Assembly (NCBI RefSeq): GCF_037042905.1
Contig: NC_087259.1
Coordinates: forward strand, 18,145,501-18,209,500
Direction of reading: 5' to 3'
From: Lytechinus pictus
Taxonomy: Eukaryota; Echinodermata; Echinoidea; Temnopleuroida; Toxopneustidae
DNA: 64,000 bases
Below are positions 10,331 through 22,104 of this stretch, piece after piece. Below the pieces are notes generated by a model. That model was given only the letters and a program-made list of their open reading frames with translations. It had not been told where the DNA came from and did not search any database. The number at the start of each line of letters is the position of its first letter. The first letter of the stretch is position 1. The translations under genes were made by a program, and so were the position numbers.

Positions 10331-11168
10331 TCCTCTAGTGGTATATTAAATAAGTCTATGTAAAACATGTATGTACAAAAATTACATTCAAATGTAAATG
10401 TAGATCGAATCGTTTTATGTTAAAAGCCCCATGGCAAATGCTACACTCCAGAATCTAAAACATTACATAAATTCCCTTTTCTTTAACCTCCCTGACATTT
10501 GGAATTCGTTGTTCCATTCTAGGTTATTGTAATTCCATATATATAAAAATTATATCGACTCCTTTTCTCCAATAACTTATAACATGTGCTGACTCAGGTT
10601 TGTGTAACTACATTCGCTAATAATATAGTATACAGTAGAAATCTTTATTTAATCTATACATGTAGGAACTAAAATATCTTATACTTCTATAGAAAGAGTG
10701 TGTGATATCTCTGCCTTTCTTATACTGGAAAAGTTGTGCATACCAATATTTTTGTGAAATTATTCCGTGTTCTTAATTGTCCGGGTGAATGTCCCCTTTA
10801 AGGAGGGAGTGAACTGTGTGTGGTCTCTCATTGCCTGTGTGTTATAATTAAATACATAGTCTAAAAATATATGTTTTCAGATATCTACTCTACTACAGAG
10901 AATAAATTGACCTTCAAATGTATTTGTAGAGAGGAACTAAAATGTTTTGAGAGGAAAAGTAATTGTTTTGCTACTTGCTAACATAATTATTGCGGTATAA
11001 ATGTACTTAGTACTTAATTAGCATGTTATCATTCAAGTGGGTCTATATCACTTGACTACCCTAGCATTATGGGTCAGGAAACTGGCCAGGTACGAGTAGT
11101 TGAGGACTCGAGATGGCGCTATTGGTTCGTATCTGCTTTAATATCTCTTGGAACACACAAGAACTCAC
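10331..11168. other. DIPK1-like intron, nothing recognised
   Basis: AT-rich intronic sequence with no exon signature, inverted termini or tandem array that I can support. Confidence 0.5.
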
Positions 11169-11300
11169 CACATACTGTAGCATGTCTTCATGCCTGCATC
11201 CTGCTGGCCTATGATCTACCATGAAGAAAAACCAACCACACACAAAAAATAGAAGAATCCACATCACAACGAGGTTCCTCACAGATACGTGGCATCTACC
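11169..11300 (-). CDS. DIPK1-like: DIPK1/FAM69-like, membrane-anchor exon
   Basis: A 132-bp, 44-codon exon in phase 0. The acceptor is cgcccaaCAG|GG and the donor TATGTG|GTGAGT. It encodes GRCHVSVRNL, then the hydrophobic helix LVVMWILLFFVCGWFFFMV and the start of the cysteine-rich lumenal part (CRHEDMLQYV), which joins the next exon as QYV-CRYYSKG. Vertebrate FAM69 proteins have the same order: a short basic N-terminus, one signal-anchor helix, then cysteines. The initiator methionine must come from an upstream exon at higher coordinates that I could not identify. Translation from the internal Met before WILLFF is a less likely alternative. Confidence 0.85.
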
Positions 11301-12017
11301 CTGTTGGGCGAAAGCATCAATGAAAGACAGACAAAATACTGTTAAATCAGGCTCAAGTGAATATTTGGTCAAGTTCCTTGGTTTTCATTTTTGAAACTCA
11401 ATATAGTCAGGTCTAATGCTACAGGGGCCGTGGAATGCACTTAATACATGTAAGTCAAGCGTCAGAATTATGATTGAAAAATCGAGTTTTGTTTTATTTT
11501 AATAGTGGTTGATTGCCCATTCACAAAAGCTCTAACTCTATAAAGCACAATAAGAGACAGTTTCTATTTATACAATCTTTATATCGCTATCAATTTTATT
11601 GTTATTTATATTCATGTACATTGAGGTTGAAAACTGCGACAGTTGGAATACTGTGTGTCCCTGACAACTCTCTTCCTTCCCCATACCCAATGGCTGAATA
11701 GCATTTTTTGTTTATAGTGTTTGATGTGCTCCTGCATTTGTGGGCAAAAAAAGTATTTTACAGTGTATGATTTTGCATTGGAATATTCCCATTGACAATG
11801 GAATAGAGATATTTATACTCACCACAGTCAGACCTCGATGACCAAATCTCACAGCCATGGTTGGGAAATATTTTCATTTCTGTGAGGGTGAAACAAAGGA
11901 AAAAACAACAAAATAAACGCAAAGGAAAAAAAAACAGGGCAAGAGTTCCATATGCACCCTCCACTAAAATTGAAAACAAAAACATGGAGAAGGTTTAGAA
12001 TAATATATCAAGCCCTA
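11301..12017. other. AT-rich stretch upstream of the DIPK1-like anchor exon
   Basis: It probably belongs to the first intron of the DIPK1-like gene. No candidate first exon with the required phase-0 donor was convincing. Confidence 0.35.
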
Positions 12018-12299
12018 AAGGCCTGGTCCCACTGGCCGACGGACACAAAACTTATCCACAATGGATACAGCGGACAAGCAAAATTTCGGGGTGGCTCCAT
12101 CAGTTTCCGTCCGCTCCAGACAATGAACACAATGGGCGAACAATGAAATCACAGTGGACGGCTGCTCGATGGGTATAGAGCGTATGAAACACGTATGCAA
12201 AGAGTACACAACGGATACATAACGTTTTCTAACGGATGGCAAGATTCTTTTCCGTTTTACATCCTCTCCGCATCCATAAGTGCAGTGGGACCAAGCCTT
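12018..12299. mobile_element. MITE with AAGGCCTGGTCCCACTG termini
   Basis: The left terminus AAGGCCTGGTCCCACTG and right CAGTGGGACCAAGCCTT are inverted repeats matching at 16 of 17 positions. The 282-bp interior is rich in GGACA, GGATA and AACGGAT motifs and has no transposase. Termini of this style are seen in PIF/Harbinger- or ISL2EU-like elements, but that assignment is a guess from appearance. Confidence 0.75.
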
Positions 12300-12724
12300 A
12301 ATATAGAACATATATGATGGGGGAGTGGAAATACATACCAAATATAGACAGCTGGCAGCCGTCTGTTTCGAGAAGTTTTTAAACATTTTTTACAATTTCT
12401 CCTCGTACACAGACGGCTCGCGATCGTGCAGCTGCTATTAGGGGGTTAACAATGCAAAATCTGGGCTCATTGATTTTTGTATTTCATAAAAATATATAAA
12501 AAGAACTGGACCAAAATAAAGTTTTTTATTCCGTTTTTGCCTGAAATGTACCAAAAAGGGAAAAAAAATAAAGCTTAATAAGGAAAAAAAAACAGTGACT
12601 TACTTCGGCTGTCGTGCAACTCCCACTTCCCTGGTTTATACATAGACATATGGCCATTGAGTCCCTGTACTTATAGAGTTAGAACTTCGGTCTCTGTAAT
12701 AGGTGAGTGGAGCCAACGGAGTTC

Positions 12725-12870
12725 AGCGGAACATTTTAGGGCAAGGCCAGTTTGGCCTTGAAATACCTCATATTTTGGAGGGCACCAAGGCCACTACAGA
12801 GGGCACCAAGGCCAACATCTTTTTTCCAAGAAGGGCATCGAAGGCCAATTTTTTCCAGTATTTTTAGATG
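12725..12870 (+). repeat. Short AGGGCACCAAGGCCA repeat cluster
   Basis: Three near copies of GGGCACCAAGGCC/GGGCATCGAAGGCC occur within 150 bp. A related AGGGCACATTGGCCAG cluster is at 16015-16110, which suggests an interspersed family. Confidence 0.5.
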
Positions 12871-13240
12871 TCAAATGTACTTACTCTTGTACAGGGTGCT
12901 ACATAACTTTTTGAAGCACTTGCCAAGATGGGCAAGTGAATTTCGAAATAGTTGGAAAATACTTGCCCGAATATATATTTCACTTGCCCCCAAAAAATCT
13001 TTCAAAACAAGATTCAAAAGAAAGTAGTGCTGGATACATGTACCACTGCCCCTTTCCTATCTTTTTTAACTTGAACTGATGTACTTGTATTTGTAAAATT
13101 GTATTTTTTTTCAAAGTGATTTTATCTTGCCTGCCATGACCGAAATTAGTGTGCTGATATGCCACTTGAATGATTTCCTCTCTCATATATTTTCATGTTC
13201 TTTTGTTACCATGGCACAAAATAGAAAAGGGAATTACTGA

Positions 13241-13336
13241 AAATAATTATAAAGAAAGAAAGAAAGGAAGGAAGGAAGGAAGGAAGGAAGGAAAGGAGGG
13301 AGGGAGGAAGGAAGGAAGGAAAGAAAGAAACAAGGA
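13241..13336. repeat. Purine microsatellite (GAAA/GGAA)n, left part
   Basis: AAAG and GGAAGGAA repeats on the plus strand end at the DR1-bearing element and resume on its far side, so the two purine tracts were probably once contiguous. Confidence 0.85.
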
Positions 13337-14128
13337 AAACAAGTGGAATGCCTCTGGCCGTCTCACCTGCATCACGCGATTCAATATAGCAGCAGTGCTG
13401 ATTTTGAAAACTACTATAACTCGCACAAGATGTTCAGTGATACTTGGTTACTCTTATTTCCACGTTTTATGAACTAGACCAATACACTAATAGAGATATG
13501 ATGGCAATTCAACAAATACCCCCAACGTGGCCAAAGTTCTTTGACCTTACATGACCTTTGACCTTGATCATGTGACCTGAAACTCGCACAGGATGTTCAG
13601 TGATACTTGATTACTCTTATGTCCAAGTTTTATGAACTAGACCAACACACTTTCAAATTTATGGCTGTAATTCAACAAATACCCCAATTTGGCAAAAGTT
13701 CATTGACCCTAAATGACCTTTGACCTTGGTCATGTGACGTGAAACTCATGCAGGATGTTCAGTGATACTTGATTAACCTTATGTATAAGTTTCATGAACT
13801 AGGTCCATATATTTTCTAAGTTATGATGACATTTCAAAAACTTAACCTTAGGTTAAGATTTTTATGTTGATTCCCCCAACATGGTCTAAGTTCATTGACC
13901 CTAAATGACCTTTGACCTTGGTCATGTGACATGAAACTCAGACAGGATGTTCAGTAATACTTGATTAACCTTATGGCCAAGTTTCATGAACTAGGTCCAT
14001 ATACTTTCTAAGTTATGCTGTCATTTCAAAAACTTAACCTCAGGTTAAGATTTGGTGTTGACGCCGCCGCCGCCGCCGTCGGAAAAGCGGCGCCTATAGT
14101 CTCACTCTGCTATGCAGGTGAGACAAAA
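13337..14128 (-). mobile_element. DR1-bearing interspersed repeat, full copy 2 (inverted)
   Basis: It is the reverse complement of the copy at 9090-10046, with the AACAAGTGG end on the left and TGCAGGTGAGACAAAAA on the right. Perfect TGACCTTTGACCT motifs lie at 13552, 13714 and 13906. It lies inside the polypurine tract and has one monomer fewer than copy 1. It is non-coding. Confidence 0.85.
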
Positions 14129-15362
14129 ACAGAAAGAAAGGGAGTGTGAACGAATGGGTGAAAGAAAGAATGAAGGAGAGAAAGAAAAGAGGAAAGAAAA
14201 GAGATGAAAGGAAAAGGAAGAAAGAAAAAAATTAAAAGGAAAAATGAAGTAAAGAAAATGAAGGGAAAAAAGAAAATGTGAAAAGAAAGAAAGAAGAAAA
14301 GAAAGATAAAAGAAAAAATAAATTAAAGAAAAAAGAAGGTTTCCTTCATTCTTTGAAATAAAGGAAGAAAAAAAAGGGGAAAAAAGGAAGGGAGGGAAGA
14401 GAAGATGAATGAATGTTTGAAATAAAAAAAAGAAAGAAAAAAAGGGGAAAAAAGGAGACTGAAAAAAAATGGAAGAAAGAATGAAGGAAATAAAAATGTT
14501 TCCTTCATTCTTTGAAAGAAAGAAGAAAAACAGGAAGGGTGGAAGGAAGGAAGAGAATAGCAAAAAGAAAAAGAAAATAAAGAATGAAAGAAAGAAAGAA
14601 CGGATAAAGAGAGGGAGGAAAGAATGAAGGGAGACAATGAAAAAAAGAAAGAAAATAATGGAAGGAGAGAAAGAACGAAAAAGGGGGAGGAAGAGAGAAG
14701 CACACACAAAAATTAAGGAAAGACAGAATGAAGGAAATAAAAAAAAAAAGAATTAAAAAAAAGGAAAGTAAGAGAAAGAAGGAAAGAAAAATCAATGAGG
14801 GAGTTAAAGAAGGAAAGAATTAAGAAAATAAATGAACACAGAAAGGAAGGAATGCTAGGAAATAATAAGAAACATTGATAGATGGAATTGAAAAAGGAAT
14901 TCAGGAAGGATAGGATGATTAGAGAAGGAATGGAAAAAAGAAAGAGAAAAAGAAAAATTAGGAAAGGAAGGTAAGAAAGAACAAAGTAAGGGGAAAAAGG
15001 AAGGAAAGAAAAATTCAAAGAATGAAGTGAAGAGAGAATAAAAGCAAGAAAGGAATGGAAGAAGAAAAGAAAGAAGGGATGATAGAAAGAATGAAAAGAA
15101 AAAGGAGAGAAAGGGAGCAAAGAAAATTTTAAGGAAAGAAAGAAGAAAGGGAATAGAGAAAAAAGAAGGAAAGTAAGAAAAGGAAGGAAGGAAAGAAAAT
15201 GAGAAAGAAAGAAAAAAAATGAACAGAGAGAGAGAGAGAGAAAGGATCAGGAAAGAAAGCTAGGAAAGATTGGAAATAAAGATAGATGGAACAAAAAAAA
15301 GGCGAGCAGGAAGGATAGAAAAAAGAACAAAAAGAAAGAAAAATGAAAGAGGGAAACAAAGT
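14129..15362. repeat. 1.2-kb polypurine tract
   Basis: The plus strand is nearly all A and G for over 1.2 kb (GAAA, GGAA, AAAGAAAG), with a short (GA)n block near 15226-15242. TTTCCTTCATTC, an inverted copy of neighbouring sequence, interrupts it near 14340 and 14500. Long open frames on the minus strand (up to 201 codons of Ser, Phe and Leu) are compositional artefacts. Confidence 0.9.
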
Positions 15363-18300
15363 TCAAACTTCAAGCAAACAAAGAAAAATGTAATCATCTA
15401 ACAATAATCTTACTGATATTAGTTTTTTTATATATATATTTAAAATTGTTAGAAAACTAAAATGTTTTAGACATGAATAACATTTTAAAGTGAAACATTA
15501 TCAAACTTAAAAAAAATTAGGTGAAACATCGCGGCATCACACGTACACAGGCATCTCTCTTCCCATTACAAGTTCACACGATAACAAGAAGACTCAAAAC
15601 AAAAGGTGAAACAGCTAGACCTATCTAGTAATGAAAACTCAAAAACAAGCTCCTCTGATTACATCACCAAATCAGTAATTTGAGGATCCATACATGCATT
15701 TGAATAAATTTCCCGCTGATTTTATGATTATTTTGGTGGAAAAACTGTTAATCATGTGAGATTGTTCACTCTGATTTCAGAGTCTGCAAAGTACCACACA
15801 CAGGCAGGAGGCCATGCCACGTGCAGCAGCTATTACATGTATGTATGCTGACTTTGCTTGTGTGTGTTTGTGTGTAGATCACAGAAAATAGCGGAAATGG
15901 CTTGCAATTTGAATTGAGGGAAGTTTGTAAACTTTGTTTTTTCTCTCTCTTTTCTGTATATTTGCTTGTCAAATATGGGAGAACTTTGTAAACTTTACTA
16001 TCACAGTGAGAAAGGGCGTGACCGGTTTTGAAAAAGGGCACATTGGCCAGTTTGAAAAAAAGGGAACAATCTTTTTGGACATGAATTGTTCATTTTTTTA
16101 AAGGGCATCATGGCCAGTTATAGGGGCCGTCGATTAATTTAAGCCCTGCTCCTTGATGTTATGACAATATCAAAATCATTAAAAATATCCTAACGGAGTC
16201 CTCTAGTCTAGGCTTACTATTTCACAGTGGCAAATTGTAGAGAACGGATAGCGGTGCGTTCAACGCTAGCGGCCGTGTACATTTTGCTTATTACACGATG
16301 TCATCCAGCCACTGCCGAGAGCCAATTTATGAATGAAAATATAGTAAGAATGTGCAGTGCAAGCCTGCCTTCCATTGCCCCACACAGCATTCCACCAAAA
16401 CAAGTGCAATTCTCTATCACCTCATACAGTACCAATATCGACCTACATGTAGAATGTCACTTTCCTATATTTTATATATGAATTATGAAAGGTATTCGTG
16501 TAGGATCTATTTTCTCACCGATACCGCACAGGTAAGCAAAATTTGATTACTTCTTGCTTTTCCGTAAAAATCTTACGAATAAGCGTCGATATGGCATCGT
16601 GTTCGTTGGAGTTCGTAGAGTCTATCGCAATGTGCACAAAGTCAATAAATTTCTGGGTTTCGGAGCATCGTGTGAATATGCATGAAATTGCCGATTCTCG
16701 ATAATTTTTCGATCGATACTGGAGTGATCCGATCACGAACCAAGACCATTTCCTGCGTAGACAATGTGACCAGATATCGTTATCGCTATCAATACTTTCG
16801 CATGCAGTCCGAAGGAATTATTTTGGCGACCATGTATCATTGTATGGCAGTGAGTCCATACTACGCGGACGGTCATTATCTAAAAAACTAGCCAATATCC
16901 TTATAATCGGACATCATCAACGTGAACAGCGACCTAAAATTACCCTTTGGTGTAAGTTTCTTTAGGATGAGTTCAGTATTCATGAAAATATTGGCAAAAG
17001 ATCGGCAAATTTGTCACCGTTAGCGCCCGTTTTGAAGAAATCTGATATTCTCAACAAGCATCACGATATTACCATTTTGCAAGCAGAAATCATCAAAAAT
17101 GTGAGAATGTGGTACGATCCGATTCTATAGCATTTTGCCCACAATCTGATATAAATATTTCACTTTTTGAGCTTCAGTTTTTGTTTAAATGTCCACAAAA
17201 ACTTTGGTCCGTGAAGTTAGGTCACACTTTTTCTGAACGGTTTTCTAGCACTGCGCGCATTCGCCGATCGGAATAGAATTTTGAGATTGCGATACTGGCG
17301 AATCCCCTTGACCTACTTTACATTTTCGTCCATGATTTTATAGTTTACGATCTTGCCGTCAATGTGGTAACTATTTCTCGAATTGGTTTTGTATAAATTA
17401 TGAATATTTTGTGAAAAAATTTAAGCCTGATGAATATTTTTGAAAAGTGCGCAAAGTTTGGACACCCCATCATAGTCATGACATGATCTGCGCGATTGAC
17501 AAATCAGCGGTCTCCTATTCGCTGACCAGAGGCAGAGACAGTATATCCGTTGTATACAGACTATGGACAATTTGCCACTATGTTAGTGTATTCATTTTAT
17601 TTATAAGAAAATATTTATACAGGATAAAAAGATCAGCTGAATTGCTGTTTTACATCAATGTCCTGATGTGGGAGATTATCTCCAATATCAGAGACTTTTG
17701 TAAAGAATTTGGGTATCCAATTTCAGAGACAGTCTCCAGTTTTGGAGACCAATTTCCTTTGTTTACATTTGCTGCAAAAGGATTACCTTGGCAACAAATA
17801 AAAATGTGCTAAGCAGATTCCTCATGAAAAATTACCCCTTTTCACCGTCTACTTTAAAAATTCACCGTCTAATTTTGTTTTGATAAGGATTTTTGTTGTC
17901 AATCACACACAAAACAAATGGGCTTCTGATCTCAGTGAGACAAAATTTTGGGTGGAAAAAATTGTGCTTTTGTTGGTGTTGTTTCTTTTGTCCTTTTGCA
18001 AAGCAAGTCTCCAATGTGGGAGATTGTCTCCGCTATTGGAGAGAGTCTCCCATATTGGCCGTGCGCCTCTACTGACAGATAAAGTTACAAACTTACAATA
18101 ATAAATATTTCCAATTCCACTCTTTTTTTTTTAAAGGGGGGTGCACTTGCTGATATTGATAACGAATATAATAATCATATTTGTAACTAGTATAAGTGAC
18201 ACCTGACGTTCATTACATCGTAGGGGGCCTAGTAAAATTAGATCTAACTTTTTTATATTAGGCCTAATGGATAATCCGATAATGCATTGGCATTGCAACG

Positions 18301-18793
18301 CCCAGAGAGATATATCAACACATAAATTCCTACGTATGGGACCGTAATGAATTTTTCAAGATTTGATTGAACTAAGAAACGTATTTAGTAAAAAATAAAA
18401 TGACGTGTAAAATATACAGCCTGCCATGTTGATGCACGACAAACGAAACAATATAAATATTGAAAAACATTTCTTACCAAAGAATAATATAGCTCCATTT
18501 GTGGGGGTTTTCAGACTTCAACTCAGTGCGGCATCAGTTCAAAATTTATTTTCACCAAAGTCAAAGACTGAAGTTAGCCGCCGAAACTGGATCAAGGGAC
18601 GGTGTCACCAAAACATGTAAAGCATGCTTTGCATAAACAGTTCTTCTCTTTTCTACTCTTTATTTTCTCCTTATTTCATCTGTTCTTTCCTTTTCTCTTC
18701 TCTTCTCGTTTCATTTGTCTCCCCAGTTTTTAATTTTTTTCCTTAAGAAAATGTCAGGGGACGCTCAAGTGTTCAAATTTCATGAAACTTATA
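15363..18793. other. 3.4 kb without a recognisable gene
   Basis: No open frame resembles a known family. A GGGCACATTGGCCAG cluster lies at 16015-16110. A group of inverted GGAGA/TCTCC motifs lies at 17665-18060, including a hairpin with arms CAATGTGGGAGA and TCTCCCATATTG near 18010-18055. A T/C-rich stretch is at 18640-18720. The open frame at 17447-17812 (plus) is not recognised. Confidence 0.4.
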
Positions 18794-18801
18794 GTTGGCG
18801 G

Positions 18802-19103
18802 CAGGGGCGGAAATCTCTCCCGAAAGGTAGGGGGGACAATTAATGAGCTAGGGGCTGGAAAAAAAGCAAAAAAAAAAGGTTATCACCCAAAATATAAGGT
18901 CATTTCGACCAAAACCAATTTGACAAGCAAAAAAAAAGGTTATCTCGTTCAAAATACATGTTTTATTTCGATTTTGAATGACATATTTCTTTTCATCACA
19001 AAAGATCAAAAATAGTAGGGGGACATTTGATATGTGTCCCGGCCCCTACTATTTTGAGTAGGGGGGACGCGTCCCCCTGTCCCTCCTGGGATTTCCGCCC
19101 ATG
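18802..19103. mobile_element. Non-autonomous hAT element, 302 bp, exact ends
   Basis: The left terminus CAGGGGCGGAAATC and right GATTTCCGCCCATG are inverted repeats with one mismatch. The element is flanked by a perfect 8-bp direct repeat GTTGGCGG (18794-18801 and 19104-19111). CAGGGGCGG-type ends plus 8-bp target duplications are diagnostic of the hAT superfamily. The interior is AT-rich with runs of G and C near both ends and has no transposase, so it depends on an enzyme elsewhere. An intact target duplication suggests a fairly recent insertion. Confidence 0.9.
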
Positions 19104-19451
19104 GTTGGCGGCAGATTCCCCCCCTTTTTTTTAAATGTCAAAAAGAGGAATTCGGTGCATTTAGTTCATACGTTTCTGCCTGGAGAAGCTGTCTTTTCAT
19201 AGTAATGTACGTTAATTGAGGTAATCCTTTTCGAAGGAGATTTCCGATTATTTTATAAAATATATAGGCTATACTTGTAAGCTATGTTTGGCCTTTTTGG
19301 ATTTTTTTTGAAATTTTAAGTCTCAATCTTGCTTTGTGGCTGTTTAGAAATTAATGCTACTCCTTGAAATGGTTGGGGTTTTTTAACTCAAGTGATCGGC
19401 GGAAAAAAAGTTACGAAAGTCTCATCGCTTGAAGGAGAACTTAATAGTAGG

Positions 19452-20869
19452 CAGGCGCGTAGCCAGGGGGGGGGGCGGTGGGGGTGGTCGCCCCCCCCAA
19501 AACGAAAAAAAGAAGGGGAAAAAGAGAGGAGAAAAGGAAACGGGAGGGGATGAAAGGGAAGAAAGGTAGCTTTGTGGTTTTTTTTTAATTCTTTATTTTT
19601 TTCTCAAAAGAGAAACTCCTTCACTCTTGCTCTAAATTTATATATGAATTTTGGTTAAATGACAATATTGAAGTTCTCCATTGTTTCCCCCACCCTTTCT
19701 CTAACCCTGTTTTTCCACTTCAGCTATATGTGTTTCTTGCCAGTTAAAGTTCAAATGTGCACATTAGGGCATGGAATTAGAGTAGGCCGAAGTATATAAG
19801 TTATTTTTTTTATTTATCGCGCAACTTCTGGTCGGTTCGGCTCCGGGCGGGTAAAATCTTTATATCAATTTCTGCTGTCACCTCCATAAAATCAACTTTT
19901 CCCGCTTTTCAGCTCATCACTAAACAACCATAATTTGGGGCAAACAGGTTCCTAATTTAAAAAGAGGAAGGTATAAAATTCGTGTCGTATTAAATAAAAA
20001 GGTAAAATATTTTTTTATCAAATTCTATTAAACTTCATGTCATTTCCCTGCACATTCATCTCCTGTCCTGTTTTGCGCCCTCAGTTTGAAATTTTGAATG
20101 ACGCTTAAGTTTCTTTATAATTCAAAATGAAGCGCTTTAGGATAAGTCAAAGAAATTAGGCATCCTTTTTTTAATATAATTTCAATAAATCACAGAACTT
20201 TCAACTTTTTGCGCACTATTTTCCTTGTAATGAAGTTTAATAATCTTGGAAATCAATTGAATTAGAGCCGTGGGGTATTAGAGATATCTGTATTTTATGA
20301 AACGTCCGCCCTTTGAAATTTCAGAGTTTCATTGCTCTGCGCGGGGAGGAATATCTTCCTCCTGGCATATACACTTATTCTCCTCTGTTTTGCGAGTTAA
20401 AGATATGCACTGCTGTCGCTGAATTGTTTGTAATCAAATCTGATCTTTCCAAGGAAAGCATTCAATGTATCTTTGAGAATACCCTTTTCTCGGGACCCTT
20501 TTCATGGCAAAAAAATTGATAAATAGTTAGCTTCCGCGCTTCGCTTGGGGTTATTATTATTCTAATTTCCTCCATTGTATTCCTTTTCTGTGCGTTCACA
20601 ATCACTTTTGAAAACAAGGTTCATAAAACAAGGTTCAAAATCACAATATAGTCAACTGAAACGGAGCTGATATAATTACTAGAGACAAGAGAGACGGCTC
20701 CTTTTCATTTTAATTTATGAAACACCAAAAGCTTCGCGCTTCGCGCGGGAGGGGGAAACTCCCCCTCCCTGCACCCACCCCCTAGGGAGCTCTGTTAATG
20801 TTGGCACGCTTTGCGTGCATTTACCGCCCCCTCCAACATGTCAAAAATGAAATCCTGGCTACGCGGTTG
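19452..20869. mobile_element. Non-autonomous hAT element, 1418 bp, exact ends
   Basis: The left terminus CAGGCGCGTAGCCAGG and right CCTGGCTACGCGGTTG are inverted repeats. The flanking direct repeat is a perfect 8-bp ATAGTAGG (19444-19451 and 20870-20877). Poly-G follows the left end, and GGGGGAAACTCCCCCT-type palindromes lie near the right end. No transposase frame is present. It lies only about 350 bp from the other hAT element. Confidence 0.92.
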
Positions 20870-21019
20870 ATAGTAGGGCATATTATCAGATATGATGGAG
20901 AGGTCCGGAACGTGTCCCGCCCCCCAAGTCAGTGTTATTTAGGGTACGCCTATGCTCATTCCCTTTGAAAGCACCCCCCTACGTCTGCCAAAATTTCTGA
21001 GAGGAAAATAGAAGGAAAT

Positions 21020-22104
21020 ATTTTACAATAACGTTAAGAGTTTTTATTGATTTTCAAAAGGCATTTGACACCATCAACCATGATATTCTAATTAAAAAAT
21101 TGTCTCATTATGGAATACGTGGAATTGCGCTCCAATGGTTTGTGGATTATTTGAGCAACAGGTCTCAGTTTGTTAAATAGAAAGACATCATGTCTCCGCA
21201 CATGAAAATTTATTGTGGTGTTCCACAAGAATCAATTCTTGATCCAACTCTGTTTCTTATATATATAAATGATTTGCCAAACTCGACATCCTTCTTTGAC
21301 TTCAAGTTATTCGCAGATGACTCAAATTTGTTCCACACCTTTGAGGCTGGAAAGACTGATATCGATATGAACGAAGTAAATGTGGAGTTGAATAAGGTGC
21401 AACAATGGTGTTATTCCAACAAAGTTACAATCAATCTTAGTAAATCTAATTATATGATAATTAAGAGCAAAATGCGATTAGTAAATGTAACAGGTTCCCC
21501 TGATATAGCAGGGACCAAACTGTTTTAGGTGAATGATGTATCTTTTATTGGACTGCAAATTGATAAGCATGCACCTCACGTGGGACACGCATATAAAAAT
21601 TGTAAACAGAATGATCCACTCAAAAGTAGGTAGTATCTTGTTCAGACTCAGGTACTTTGTTCCAAGGAGCCTTTTGTTATTGTTATATAATGGTATAAGG
21701 CACTTATACAACCACACCTGTCGTATGGCATCGAGGTGTGGGGGAGCACCTATAAGACCAATTTAAATTGTATTTTCTTGGCCCAAAAAATGGCAATGAG
21801 AGCTATAACAAGAGGTGCCCACTCTGATCCCCTGTTCAAAGCATTGAATATTTTAAATGTATATAAAGTTCACTTCCTCTCCATTTCAACATTCTCAAAT
21901 TGAGTACTGTCAGATTATAGACCATAAATATGCTACAAGGAGTAAAGATGCTGATCAATTATATCTCCCAATATGCAAAACCACACAGGGCCAGTTTTCA
22001 ATTTCTTTCATGGGATCAAAAATTTGGAATTGTATACCAAATTATTTAAAGGAAAAGAGATCAAGGAACACTTTCAGAAAGGAATTATTTGCTTACCTAA
22101 ATAT
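21020..22104 (+). pseudogene. LINE reverse transcriptase remnant (broken)
   Basis: Reading across frames gives DFQKAFDTINHDIL (RT motif near 21046), GVPQESILDPTLFLIYIND (21217 onwards) and the catalytic LFADDSNLFH (about 21307). Past a frame change come DKHLTWDTHIK-like and then KMAMRAI, and near the end KIWNCIPNYLKEK and FRKELFAYL. This is the order in the RT and C-terminal regions of CR1/L2/jockey-like LINEs. A TAG at 21178-21180 and at least three frame changes break it, so no functional protein is expected. Confidence 0.85.

Noticed and set aside
12596-12645. First exon of the DIPK1-like gene (Met-Tyr-Lys... before GTAAGT on the minus strand)
   Set aside because: The donor is strong but leaves phase 1, while the next known exon needs phase 0 and would hit a stop in the resulting frame.
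14102-15359. Long minus-strand open frames (up to 201 codons) rich in Phe, Ser and Leu
   Set aside because: They are the complement of a pure A/G tract, which has no TAA, TAG or TGA on that strand by composition. There is no domain signature or splice context.
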